Notes: a model not told the origin generated them from the letters alone. 36,808 nt of DNA from Kluyvera ascorbata ATCC 33433 (GCF_000735365.1 NZ_JMPL01000035.1:1-36808), one strand, 5' to 3'; counted from the first letter of the stretch, positions 28,139 to 36,132 are shown. Program-made: numbers and translations.

Positions 28139-29796
28139 TTCTGCTGCTGTGCAGCACCTCGGCCTTTGCCGGGCTGTTCGACGCGCCCGGCCGCTCGCAA
28201 TTCGTTCCTGCTGACCAGGCTTTCGCCTTTGATTTTCAGCAAAACCAGCACGATGTAAAACTTACCTGGCAGGTGAAAGACGGCTACTACCTGTATCGCA
28301 AACAGGTGCAGGTTACCCCGACTAACGCCAGCATTGCTCCGCTCCAGTTGCCCAACGGCGAATGGCATAGCGACGAGTTCTACGGCAAAAGCGAGATCTA
28401 TCGCCACGGCCTGACCGTACCGGTGACGCTGACCCAGGCCAACGCAGGTGCGACGCTTACCGTCACCTACCAGGGCTGCGCCGACGCAGGCTTCTGCTAC
28501 CCGCCGGAAACCAAAACCGTACCATTGAGCGCGGTCAAAGCCCTTCCCTCTCTCCCCTCAGGTGAGAGGGACGAAACCAGCGCGGACTTACCGTTCTCCG
28601 CCCTCTGGGCCTTACTCATCGGCATCGGCATCGCCTTCACCCCCTGCGTCCTGCCGATGTACCCGCTGATCTCCGGCATCGTCCTCGGCGGCAAACAGCG
28701 CCTCTCCACCGCCCGTGCGCTGCTGCTGGCCTTTATCTACGTGCAGGGCATGGCGCTAACCTACACCGCGCTCGGCCTGGTGGTGGCCGCCGCCGGCATG
28801 CAGTTCCAGGCGGCGCTCCAGCACCCTTACGTGCTCATCGGCCTGTCGGCGGTGTTTATCCTGCTGGCACTGTCGATGTTTGGTGCCTTCTCGCTGCAAT
28901 TGCCATCGTCGCTGCAAACTCGCCTTACCCTGATGAGCAACCGCCAACAGGGCGGCTCAATGGGCGGCGTATTTGCGATGGGGGCGATCGCCGGGCTTAT
29001 CTGCTCGCCGTGTACCACCGCGCCGCTGAGCGCTATTCTGCTGTACATCGCCCAGAGCGGTAACCTGTGGCTCGGCGGCGGTACGCTGTACCTCTACGCG
29101 TTGGGGATGGGCCTACCGCTGATTCTGGTGACGGTATTCGGCAACCGCCTGCTGCCCAAAAGCGGGCCATGGATGGCGCACGTCAAAACCGCGTTTGGCT
29201 TTGTGATCCTCGCCCTGCCAGTGTTCCTGCTGGAACGTATTATTGGTGACGCCTGGGGGCTGCGACTGTGGTCGATGCTCGGCGTGGCATTCTTCGGCTG
29301 GGCGTTTATCACCAGTCTTGGTTTGAAAAAGCCGTGGCAGCGCATCGGCCAAATACTCCTGCTCGCCGCCGCGCTGATTAGCGTACGCCCGCTTCAGGAT
29401 TGGGCCTTTGGTACTACCGTGGCGCAGAGCCAGTCGCACCTCAACTTTACCCGCATCAACAGCGTTGAGACGCTGAACGCCGCGCTGGCCAACGCTCAGG
29501 GCAAGCCGGTCATGCTCGACCTTTACGCCGACTGGTGCGTGGCCTGCAAAGAGTTTGAGAAGTACACCTTTAGCGACCCGCAGGTGCAGCAGGCGCTGCA
29601 AAATACCGTACTGCTACAGGCGGACGTCACCGCCAACAGTGCGCAGGACATGGCGCTGCTAAAACATTTACAGGTTCTGGGCCTGCCAACCATTCTCTTC
29701 TTTGATGAGAACGGCAACGAGCAGCCCGCACTACGGGTGACCGGCTTTAAGGATGCCGCCGCGTTCCGCGCACATTTGCGCGATCGCCAACCGTAG
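28114..29796 (+). CDS. dsbD: Thiol:disulfide interchange protein DsbD
   Basis: A 560-residue protein that moves electrons from cytoplasmic thioredoxin to periplasmic DsbC, DsbG and CcmG. The layout is: signal peptide (cut after FAG), periplasmic alpha domain with Cys122 and Cys128 ([11 protein letters not shown]), an eight-helix membrane domain with Cys178 in [10 protein letters not shown] and its partner in [10 protein letters not shown], and a C-terminal thioredoxin-like domain with Cys475-Val-Ala-Cys478 (DWCVACKEF). All redox cysteines are present. The linker at about 143-158 is shorter than in E. coli and seems to be encoded by a palindromic repeat. Confidence 0.96.
   Translation: MAQRFLTLILLLCSTSAFAGLFDAPGRSQFVPADQAFAFDFQQNQHDVKLTWQVKDGYYLYRKQVQVTPTNASIAPLQLPNGEWHSDEFYGKSEIYRHGLTVPVTLTQANAGATLTVTYQGCADAGFCYPPETKTVPLSAVKALPSLPSGERDETSADLPFSALWALLIGIGIAFTPCVLPMYPLISGIVLGGKQRLSTARALLLAFIYVQGMALTYTALGLVVAAAGMQFQAALQHPYVLIGLSAVFILLALSMFGAFSLQLPSSLQTRLTLMSNRQQGGSMGGVFAMGAIAGLICSPCTTAPLSAILLYIAQSGNLWLGGGTLYLYALGMGLPLILVTVFGNRLLPKSGPWMAHVKTAFGFVILALPVFLLERIIGDAWGLRLWSMLGVAFFGWAFITSLGLKKPWQRIGQILLLAAALISVRPLQDWAFGTTVAQSQSHLNFTRINSVETLNAALANAQGKPVMLDLYADWCVACKEFEKYTFSDPQVQQALQNTVLLQADVTANSAQDMALLKHLQVLGLPTILFFDENGNEQPALRVTGFKDAAAFRAHLRDRQP
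28546..28570. repeat. Small palindrome inside dsbD encoding the interdomain linker
   Basis: CCCTCTC (28546-28552) and GAGAGGG (28564-28570) are inverted repeats around TCCCCTCAGGT. The sequence resembles the CCCTCTCCC...GGGAGAGGG intergenic repeats common in enterobacterial genomes. It is read in frame as PSLPSGER, residues 145-152 of DsbD. Family assignment is by memory, not by search. Confidence 0.5.
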
Positions 29797-29838
29797 ACAA
29801 CACTTTTAGACAGATAGCCGTCAACGGAGGAGAGACAC

Positions 29839-30414
29839 GTGCAACGCGAAGACGTACTAGGAGAAGCCCTACAGCTCCTCGAGCAAGAAGGGATTGCGAG
29901 CACCACGCTGGAGATGGTTGCCGAACGCGTAGACCGTCCACTGGACGAACTGCGCCGTTTCTGGCCGGACAGCGAAGCGCTGCTGTATGACGCGCTGCGC
30001 TACCTGAGCCAGCAGGTTGAGACCTGGCGTCGCCAGTTGATGCTCAACGAAGAACTGACTCCCGAGCAAAAACTGCTGGCCCGCTACAGCGCGCTAACCG
30101 ACTGCGTGACTAAAAACCGCTACCCCGGCTGCCTGTTTATCGCCGCCTGCACCTTCTACCCAGAAGCAGACCACCCGATTCATCAGCTCGCCGCGCAGCA
30201 AAAGCAGGCCGCCTATGACTACAGCCACGAACTGCTGACCCAACTGGAAGTGGACGACCCGGCGATGGTCGCCAAACAGATGCAGTTGGTGCTGGAAGGT
30301 TGCCTCAGCCGCATGCTGGTCAGCCGCAGCCAGGCCGATGTGGACACCGCGCAACGCCTCGCCGAAGACATTCTGCGCTTTGCCCAGTGCCGCCAGAACG
30401 GCGCGCTGACCTAA
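29839..30414 (+). CDS. yjdC: TetR-family regulator YjdC (GTG start)
   Basis: A 191-residue TetR-type repressor related to E. coli YjdC. The N-terminal helix-turn-helix spans roughly residues 5-50 ([20 protein letters not shown], then [16 protein letters not shown]), followed by an all-helical ligand domain with [20 protein letters not shown]. The start is GTG at 29839, with GGAGGAGAG about 5 bases upstream. It is 42 bases after dsbD on the same strand and probably cotranscribed. Its ligand and targets are unknown. It is convergent with the LysE remnant and overlaps it by 4 bases. Confidence 0.9.
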   Translation: MQREDVLGEALQLLEQEGIASTTLEMVAERVDRPLDELRRFWPDSEALLYDALRYLSQQVETWRRQLMLNEELTPEQKLLARYSALTDCVTKNRYPGCLFIAACTFYPEADHPIHQLAAQQKQAAYDYSHELLTQLEVDDPAMVAKQMQLVLEGCLSRMLVSRSQADVDTAQRLAEDILRFAQCRQNGALT

Positions 30415-30752
30415 GCCAGCATCCCCGCCCAGGCGGAGACCAACAGGCACAGCGCCATCAGCCGCTGCAACCGCACCATCGCCACGGTGGTGCGGAACAC
30501 CCGATTCACCGCCTTCCCCAGCCACGTCCAGCACATCAGACACGCTATCGAGATCAGTAAAAACCATAGCGCCATCAGCGTCACCTCACGTAGCGCGTGT
30601 TCGCCCGCGGGAGCAAACAGGCTGACGACCGCCAGCGCCGGAATGGTCGCCCGCACGCCAAAGTGCTGGCTGTTGTTAAGAATGAGGATATTGGTCGGCC
30701 CCGGCGTTATCGACGCAACGAAGGCAAACAGCAGAAACGGCATGATATTCAC
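30411..30752 (-). pseudogene. LysE/RhtB-family exporter with internal in-frame deletion
   Basis: The family is about 200 residues with six helices; this gene encodes 113. The N-terminus NIMPFLLFAFVASITPGPTN is the intact first LysE helix and signature. The C-terminal part from ALAVVSLFAPAGEHAL is the last third of the family, so about 90 middle residues are missing, joined near 30630-30645 without loss of frame. The GTG start at 30752 has AAGGAG 6 bases upstream, so it may still be translated. Export activity is unlikely. It lies 36 bases downstream of the AraC gene on the same strand; AraC-LysE pairs are common. Confidence 0.75.
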
Positions 30753-30788
30753 AGGTGACTCCTTATTATTGGAGCCTCGACTGTGCCG

Positions 30789-31583
30789 TTATTTATTGGA
30801 AACGTCTGGAAGGTTTGTGCACAACCGACGGTAATGCGCTGGCGAGATACGGTACGCTCGCTGGAACCAGCGCCCGAGATGGCTCTGGTCGGCAAAACCG
30901 AGCGACGCCGCCACGTCCACCGGCTGCTCACCCAGCGACAACAGCTGACGCGCTTTGGCCAGCCGCAGCTGGATCAGCCACGCGTGCGGTGCCAGGTTGA
31001 ACTCGCGCTTAAAGCTGCGCGTGAGGGTAAAACGGTCGGTGCCCGTCTCCCGCGCTAAATCAGACAGCCCAATATTGTCGCCCATATGCGCATGCAGATA
31101 GTCCCGCGCCCGATGGGCAATCGCCGAGCTTTGAATCACCGACGGCAGCCGCTTGCACCACTGGCAGTGCGCGGTCAACTGCGCCAGTAGACCGTCCATG
31201 CTGCTCTGCTGCACAATGCGCATTTCATCGCTATGCAGCGTGCTAAACGTCTCGCCAATCGCCCGCACCAGCTGCGGTTCGCGGGTGAGCGTTTGGTTAA
31301 AGTGCAGCGAGTAACTATCCGGCGTGGCGTCATACAGCCCGCGCAGGGTGTTGGTCAGCCAGCGTTCGTCGAGGTAAAAGGTGAGATAGGTAAAGCCACC
31401 AGCCACCGGCGCTTCACCATCGTGAATTTCCCCCGGCTCCAGCAGGAAGGCATCACCCGGCACGCTATGGTGACGCTCGCGACGACAGTGGAACTGCTGG
31501 GTGCCAGACAGCGTGATCCCCACCAGATAGCTATCATGCCAGTGTGGATATTGTGCAGGATAACGGTGTTTATCACCTTGCAT
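30789..31583 (-). CDS. AraC-family transcriptional regulator
   Basis: 264 residues. The N-terminal part is an AraC cupin effector domain (YPHWHDSYLVGITLSGTQQF, DAFLLEPGEIHDGEAP). The C-terminal 100 residues hold the two helix-turn-helix motifs (IGLSDLARETGTDRFTLTRS; VAASLGFADQSHLGRWFQRA) and end SPAHYRR. The start is uncertain: ATG 31583 has no good ribosome-binding site. The frame stays open 33 codons upstream without any ATG, GTG or TTG, across the point where foreign DNA seems to begin, so the true 5' end may have been replaced. It probably controlled the LysE gene that follows. Confidence 0.85.
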   Translation of the reverse strand: MQGDKHRYPAQYPHWHDSYLVGITLSGTQQFHCRRERHHSVPGDAFLLEPGEIHDGEAPVAGGFTYLTFYLDERWLTNTLRGLYDATPDSYSLHFNQTLTREPQLVRAIGETFSTLHSDEMRIVQQSSMDGLLAQLTAHCQWCKRLPSVIQSSAIAHRARDYLHAHMGDNIGLSDLARETGTDRFTLTRSFKREFNLAPHAWLIQLRLAKARQLLSLGEQPVDVAASLGFADQSHLGRWFQRAYRISPAHYRRLCTNLPDVSNK

Positions 31584-32083
31584 CTCACTATTTTCGTCGC
31601 CGCACTGAACGGGACATGAAGATACTTGCGAGGTTGCTGCATCTGGATCGCCTGTTACCCGCTATGGATGCCAAACTGTTAAGCCTTCTGCTCAACGGGG
31701 AACACTCTTCACCTTACCGGATTATGCTTCCGGAACCACGCCAGAAACCCACGCTGTTTGGTGATTTCAGCCGACTGACGCTCGCTATTCTTAACCAGAC
31801 ACAGGTGCGCATACGAACGGACGAAAAAATCGGCCATACCGTTCACCCCTACCGCCTGCTTTGCAGTCATGCGGAATGGTTTCTTACGGGTCACTCTCCA
31901 GCGGGGATTTTTGTTATCTCCCTTTCCCGTATCAGGCTGGTTGAAGTCTTACCGGATAGTACATTTGAGATTGATAATGACCTTCTTGCATTGATAGAAC
32001 AAACAGACTTTATTGAGGCCCTGCCACACATGAATATTCTCGATCAGGTAAGACGATATGAAACAAAAACCACCAATAATTAA
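31544..32083 (+). pseudogene. WYL-domain (DeoR/YafY-like) regulator fragment
   Basis: The frame encodes up to 179 residues; the likely usable start is ATG 31616 (MKILARLLHLDRLLP, 155 residues). The segment HTVHPYRLLCSHAEWFLTGH fits the WYL domain core, with WFL in place of WYL, followed by IFVISLSRIRLVEVLP. WYL regulators are normally about 230-300 residues with an N-terminal helix-turn-helix. That part is missing, and the fragment starts where the AraC gene ends on the other strand. It is therefore a truncated remnant at a recombination junction. It could still be a free WYL ligand-binding protein. Confidence 0.6.
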
Positions 32084-32148
32084 AAAATAAAAAGACAACA
32101 TATTATTAGTGACGATTAAATCGTATTAACTGAGTTCTGGAGAAAACA

Positions 32149-32451
32149 ATGATTATCAACAAAGAATATGCCCTTGTCGATGCAAAGGTCAGAACCCACA
32201 TAAACCTTTATGACTATGAGAAGGAAATCAGGCAGGCGGCTGAAATAATTTTCAGATAAGACCTGAAAGATGTACACGTTAAGCAATTTAGTTTTACCAT
32301 TAGCATTGACTCCCCAACATTAAGCACAAACCGATTCGTCAGCTTTTTAAATGCATTAGCAGCAATATCAACTGAGTTAGCTAGCCATAAAACAGAGAAA
32401 AATGATTATATTTACGAGATAGCCGCTAAAAGCGGCTTTTCATATCCTTGA
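32149..32451 (+). pseudogene. Small unknown gene with in-frame TAA stop
   Basis: From ATG 32149, with GGAG 8 bases upstream, the frame reads MIINKEYALVDAKVRTHINL for 36 codons to a TAA at 32257-32259. It then continues open in the same frame for 63 more codons (DLKDVHVKQFSFTISIDSPT ... SGFSYP) to TGA at 32449. The amphipathic, charged sequence on both sides looks like one soluble protein of about 100 residues broken by a nonsense change. I do not recognise the family. Its place beside a toxin-like cassette makes an orphan immunity or antitoxin gene possible, but this is a guess. Confidence 0.5.
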
Positions 32452-32474
32452 TATCAGATACCAATCAAACAATG

Positions 32475-32876
32475 TTAAGAAGGCCCTTCTGAGTCTTTGA
32501 TTGTAATAGTATAGGTTTCATCGAAATCGCTAGGCTTTTGAAACATTGCCACATTGAAAAAGCCCGAAATACTAATTTTAATTAATCCTGTTTTAGTAGG
32601 AACTCCTTTAACTTGAAGGCAATTACTATCATATTTATCATTATCATAGCAAGTCAAGTATAAACCCATATCACTTGGTGAGATATTACCCAATAGTTCC
32701 CTATCACCATGAGAATTGGTCAACGTAGCAACACTCCCACCAAAAACATTTATCTGTGCATAGTAAGATTTACCCACCAATCAATCGTTAAGTTCCTTCT
32801 TTTCTGGCGAGAACTCAGCATGTAATGTACATCCTGATAGAATTAACAAACAAAAAACAGTTAACAATTTCTTCAT
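32475..32876 (-). pseudogene. Second small lipoprotein, interrupted by TGA
   Basis: Read from ATG 32876, MKKLLTVFCLLILSGCTLHA is a lipoprotein signal with lipobox LSGC and Cys16. After KELND comes an in-frame TGA (32781-32783), and the same frame continues VGKSYYAQINVFGG to the end TYTITIKDSEGPS. It is a paralog of the intact lipoprotein gene just upstream, which reads TLNDAIVG at the stop position. Without the stop it would be about 133 residues. It lies last in the PAAR-effector cassette and is probably a duplicated, decayed immunity gene. Confidence 0.7.
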
Positions 32877-32963
32877 GTTATTTTTATAGATTAAAATCCA
32901 TTCATCCAAATACATGAGGGGAGCCCCCTGAACAACCGCCATCCCCTCACCACTCAACCACTA

Positions 32964-33359
32964 TCAAGGAGTCACTTCTGAACCTTTGATCGTAATAGTA
33001 TAGGTTTTATCAAAATGCCCTCCTGTCGCCACATTAGTTCCGAACAATCCGCCAGATACCCGTATATTAACAATTGCAGGTTTAATCGGTATACCCTCAA
33101 CCTTGACACAATTGTGGGCTGGGGAGTCATTGCAATATTTCAAACTTAACCCTATATCAGAAGGTTTTATTTCACCCACAAATTTCTCTTTACCATTAGA
33201 ATCTAAAGAAAATACTGCACCACCTCTTATTTTTATTTCACTGGAATATGGCACTCCGACTATCGCATCATTAAGAGTTTTGCCATCAGGAGTAACATTA
33301 GCATGTAAGGTACATGCCGATAACAAAAACGATATAGGCATAACAAAAAATTTCCGCAT
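32964..33359 (-). CDS. Small lipoprotein, candidate immunity protein
   Basis: 131 residues. MRKFFVMPISFLLSACTLHA is a lipoprotein signal with lipobox LSAC; lipidated Cys16 is followed by Thr, which predicts outer-membrane sorting. The mature part is beta-rich and ends FDKTYTITIKGSE, like a small Ig-like domain, with two cysteines that could form a disulfide. No named family recognised. It starts 2 bases after the stop of the papain-like gene, so translation is coupled, and a decayed paralog follows. A periplasmic lipoprotein coupled to a toxin-like gene suggests a cognate immunity protein; this is inference. Confidence 0.75.
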   Translation of the reverse strand: MRKFFVMPISFLLSACTLHANVTPDGKTLNDAIVGVPYSSEIKIRGGAVFSLDSNGKEKFVGEIKPSDIGLSLKYCNDSPAHNCVKVEGIPIKPAIVNIRVSGGLFGTNVATGGHFDKTYTITIKGSEVTP

Positions 33360-33361
33360 AA

Positions 33362-34525
33362 CTATTTCAATGGTTTGAAGACCATCCCCCCAAAGAATCT
33401 ATTTATGAAAAAATGCAAATCTTTCTTTTGTTTAACCCAGTTAATGGACCGCCCCCAAGAAAACAATTTTAAATTAATATAACCATTACTATCCTGCATT
33501 ACAGTACCATCCCACACAATCCAGTGTGTAGGTAATGTTGTATTATTATCGCTACCTTCGAGAAGTCCATCATTTATCAATGTAACGACTTTATAGCCTT
33601 GCTCTACATATTTATTTAAATCTCTAACCCCCTGAACACCGGCCTGAGCAATGCCTACATTGCTGAATACTTTTTCATATCCAGCCTTTTCAAACCATTC
33701 CGTTAGTATTTGCCACATGGTGACACCCGCGACTGGGGAATCAAGGGTATCAAAACTAAATATTGCATTCTCTGAATCTCTGAGTCCTGCCAGAGTCATC
33801 CAATCAAGACCAGATATATCATCATAAAAATGACCTGCGGGATGTCTACAGCTCTTTCCTGGTACTATATTAAGTTCCCCAATTTTAGTTTTACCATACC
33901 GCCATAAATCCCTTGCGGCTTGAGCATACACATCTGGACGATCCTTTTGCAGACAATAAAAAAATGCAGCAGGTCCACATACACTGGCACTAGCCTGAAA
34001 TGGAAAAGACTGGTGATAAAATCGTTTATTTATATCAGATTCGATTTTATTTTTCTCAAACGGATCTTGTGGTGTTCCTATAGGATACTCTTTCGCAATA
34101 AATGGGCGCTCTGGTACGGTGATTCGTATCATTTTTGTTTCGCCCCCCTGACTTTCAGGCTTCATTGTACCTTTTGACTCAAAATAACAGGGGTTCTCAC
34201 GCTTCACCGGAGACCAAGTTTTACCTGATGCAAATTCTTCCAGCGTATACATCTTAGTAAACGGCACAGGCGTCACACAGTGTGTGTGCAGCATGGTTTT
34301 ACGGTAAATTTTGACTTCCATAATATAAATGGTAGATAGAGACTCATTTATATTTCCGGTCATATGACTTTGCGTTTCATAATTACTCTGAAAAGGATGT
34401 TGTTTTACATCAATCAGGGTATATTTATTCCTTTCGGAATCCATGCGGTAAATGCACAGGTCGTATAACAAATAATCAGCCGGAACATTGGAATTTATAC
34501 GGGTACAGAGATAATACACAGCCAT
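33362..34525 (-). CDS. Putative T6SS-associated effector with papain-like cysteine protease signature
   Basis: 387 residues, no signal peptide or membrane segment. The C-terminal half carries a papain/C39-like pattern. FQASASVCGPAAFFY has Gln177 and Cys183 at the same Gln-x5-Cys spacing as papain Gln19-Cys25. THWIVWDG supplies His334, and LFSWGRS (355-361) resembles the papain NSWG motif, although Phe stands where papain has Asn. Asp339 or Asn351 could be the third residue. The N-terminal 170 residues are of unknown type. It starts 2 bases after the PAAR gene stop and is followed by the coupled lipoprotein gene. Effector function is inferred; it might cut protein or peptidoglycan peptide in the periplasm. 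Confidence 0.65.
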   Translation of the reverse strand: MAVYYLCTRINSNVPADYLLYDLCIYRMDSERNKYTLIDVKQHPFQSNYETQSHMTGNINESLSTIYIMEVKIYRKTMLHTHCVTPVPFTKMYTLEEFASGKTWSPVKRENPCYFESKGTMKPESQGGETKMIRITVPERPFIAKEYPIGTPQDPFEKNKIESDINKRFYHQSFPFQASASVCGPAAFFYCLQKDRPDVYAQAARDLWRYGKTKIGELNIVPGKSCRHPAGHFYDDISGLDWMTLAGLRDSENAIFSFDTLDSPVAGVTMWQILTEWFEKAGYEKVFSNVGIAQAGVQGVRDLNKYVEQGYKVVTLINDGLLEGSDNNTTLPTHWIVWDGTVMQDSNGYINLKLFSWGRSINWVKQKKDLHFFINRFFGGMVFKPLK

Positions 34526-34527
34526 AA

Positions 34528-35058
34528 TTAATCCATTAATATATGCAGGTTAATATTTTCAGCAGATTCAGCAGAATGCCATTCTGTCATCCCCTCGTTA
34601 TCCGTGATCCCTGTTTCTGTGTGACCATCCGGGAACATCAGAACATACCGACAGGCGATCATCAGTCTGCCATCATCATCAGCACACTGAAAACGCAGAG
34701 TGTTACGAGAAGAAGGTTGCTGAACAGGTTGGCTCTGCGCACTGATAATTTTTGCGGTTAACGGATTTCCTGCCGCAATGACATAGTTCGTACCTTCTGC
34801 ACATCCGCACCGGACTGGTGAACCATAGACAACCACCGCTCTCCCCTGTGGATTGGTCTGCCGGGGATCACCTGAAACAATGACGCCGGGCTGACCACAT
34901 CTCGGGCAGGAAGAAGTTTTATCTCCCACATAGAGCTTTCGCCTTCCGTTTACTGACCAGCCCTGACTCCCGGCATAACAGACTGCTCCTGTTGATGTTT
35001 TATCCCCATCCAGCCCGGAGTTTTTGCCATGCACACCGCTCCATCTGTTACCTGACAT
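34528..35058 (-). CDS. PAAR-domain protein (T6SS spike tip), intact
   Basis: 176 residues. Repeated short modules with GDKTSTGAVCYAG, GDKTSSCPRCGQPG and CGCAEGTNYVIAAG give the PAAR-type repeat with Cys residues that may bind zinc at the cone tip. A Gln/Ser-rich linker (ISAQSQPVQQPSSRN) leads to a small C-terminal domain, RFQCADDDGRLMIACRYVLM, also found in the broken copy upstream. PAAR proteins cap VgrG and carry effectors. The ATG at 35058 has AGGAG 7 bases upstream; 28 extra upstream codons overlap the previous gene and are rejected. The papain-like gene follows after 2 bases. Confidence 0.8.
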   Translation of the reverse strand: MSGNRWSGVHGKNSGLDGDKTSTGAVCYAGSQGWSVNGRRKLYVGDKTSSCPRCGQPGVIVSGDPRQTNPQGRAVVVYGSPVRCGCAEGTNYVIAAGNPLTAKIISAQSQPVQQPSSRNTLRFQCADDDGRLMIACRYVLMFPDGHTETGITDNEGMTEWHSAESAENINLHILMD

Positions 35059-35068
35059 ACCTTTCTCC

Positions 35069-35589
35069 TCAGTCCGTAAGAATATGCAGACTGATATCGC
35101 CTGCCGATTCGGCATAATGCCATCCCGTAACCCCATTTTCATCAGTCACTCCCGCCTCAGAACGTCCATCAGGGAACATAAGGGTATAGCGGCAGTCGGA
35201 CATTAGCTGACCATCATCATCTGCGCACTGAAAGCGAATACAGTTCCGGGCACTTCAATCCTGTGCCTGCTGCGCCGCTACAGGCGACTGACTGGTATTG
35301 CGAGAGGTCAGAGAACCAACACCTGTGCTGGTAGATGCGAGGCTGAACCATAAACATAGTGATCAGGGCAACGGCACAACACTTTGTCACCTGTGGCAGC
35401 ATAGGCTTTTCCTTCTTCTGCCCAGTCCTGTGCGGAGGCAAGGATTTCAAAATAGCCGTTACATTTGCTACATGATGCCTTGTCACCAGTACGGGCTATT
35501 GGCTTGTTGCCTTCAAACCATGTTGCGGTGGCGGAAATGATTTCTCCATAGCTAGTTTTATCGCCAAGGCAGGCCAGTGCTCTTGCCAT
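35069..35589 (-). pseudogene. PAAR-domain protein, frameshifted and with an in-frame stop
   Basis: The ATG at 35589 (GAGGG 7 bases upstream) opens a PAAR domain: MARALACLGDKTSYGEII, ARTGDKASCSKCNGYF, ATGDKVLCRCPDHYVYGSA. The frame then shifts near 35335-35345. The matching linker ASTSTGVGSLTSRNTSQSPV and C-terminal domain IRFQCADDDGQLMSDCRY ... SLHILTD lie in another frame. That frame also holds a TGA at 35255-35257 before ending at 35069. The C-terminal domain is clearly paralogous to that of the next gene. Two lesions mean the full protein is not made; the isolated PAAR domain (about 85 residues plus a short tail) might be. Confidence 0.75.
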
Positions 35590-35880
35590 CATTAATCCCT
35601 CAATAAAAAGTAAATGTTGACTATGCCCATCCATTTATCACGGTAATTGTCTTTTAATTAACCAGCAAAAACAAGCCATCAACCATCTACAATCCATTGA
35701 TAACCCCTAAGGTTCTCAGTTATCAAACCAAACGCCAGAAATCATATGAAAGTCTTTCAGCAGACCCCAATTATTTACTGTGGTAGAGTTCTGGTAGAGG
35801 TAACAAGACTGTTATTTGAGCAAAATCATCACTTTTTGCTGAAAAAACACGCGTACGAACGATTCATTAAAGATTTTCCA
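35590..35880. other. Intergenic region between the PAAR pseudogene and the pheU promoter
   Basis: This AT-rich stretch holds the upstream region of the PAAR cassette. I see no open reading frame of note, no RNA gene and no repeat of the tRNA-Phe 3' end. A pair of GGTAGAG copies near 35781-35800 is too short to interpret. Confidence 0.5.
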
Positions 35881-35909
35881 TTGACGAAACCAAGGTAATC
35901 CAGTTTAAT
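35881..35909 (+). promoter_or_regulatory. Sigma-70 promoter of tRNA-Phe
   Basis: TTGACG (35881-35886), a 17-base spacer and TTTAAT (35904-35909), each five of six to consensus, with the GC-rich discriminator ACGCCCCG typical of stable-RNA promoters. The mature tRNA starts 10 bases after the -10. Confidence 0.8.
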
Positions 35910-35919
35910 ACGCCCCGTT

Positions 35920-35995
35920 GCCCGGATAGCTCAGTCGGTAGAGCAGGGGATTGAAAATCCCCGTGTCCTTGGTTCGATTCCGAGTCCGGGCACCA
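35920..35995 (+). tRNA. pheU: tRNA-Phe (GAA anticodon)
   Basis: A 76-base cloverleaf starting GCCCGGATAGCTCAGTCGG and ending CCGGGC-ACCA with CCA encoded. The anticodon GAA is at 35953-35955 in ATTGAAAAT. It matches E. coli tRNA-Phe, and pheU follows yjdC in the same relative orientation in E. coli. Its 3' half (about 35969-35995) is a known kind of attachment site for integrative elements, and an integrase gene lies just beyond. Confidence 0.95.
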
Positions 35996-36132
35996 CTAAT
36001 TTTGCATCAAAGCACGCTGGTTAAGAGATGAGAACCTTAACGGGCGGTTAATACAGGGGCCGGTCATTACGGAATGTCCTCCGGTGTAGGCGTATCTGCA
36101 CTGGTTAACGTTTCTGAATCAGTCCCTCAAGT

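Noticed and set aside
31585-31620. Left attachment site for the pheU integrase
   Set aside because: No copy of the tRNA-Phe 3' end is visible near the AraC/WYL junction, and the cassette lies on the 5' side of the tRNA, not the 3' side.
32781-32783. TGA in the lipoprotein gene as a selenocysteine codon
   Set aside because: The intact paralog has Ala, not Cys, at this place, and no clear bacterial SECIS hairpin follows directly. A nonsense mutation is simpler.
35217-35486. 89-codon minus-strand frame within the PAAR pseudogene
   Set aside because: It mixes sequence from different frames of the broken gene; the PAAR pattern lies in the neighbouring frames.
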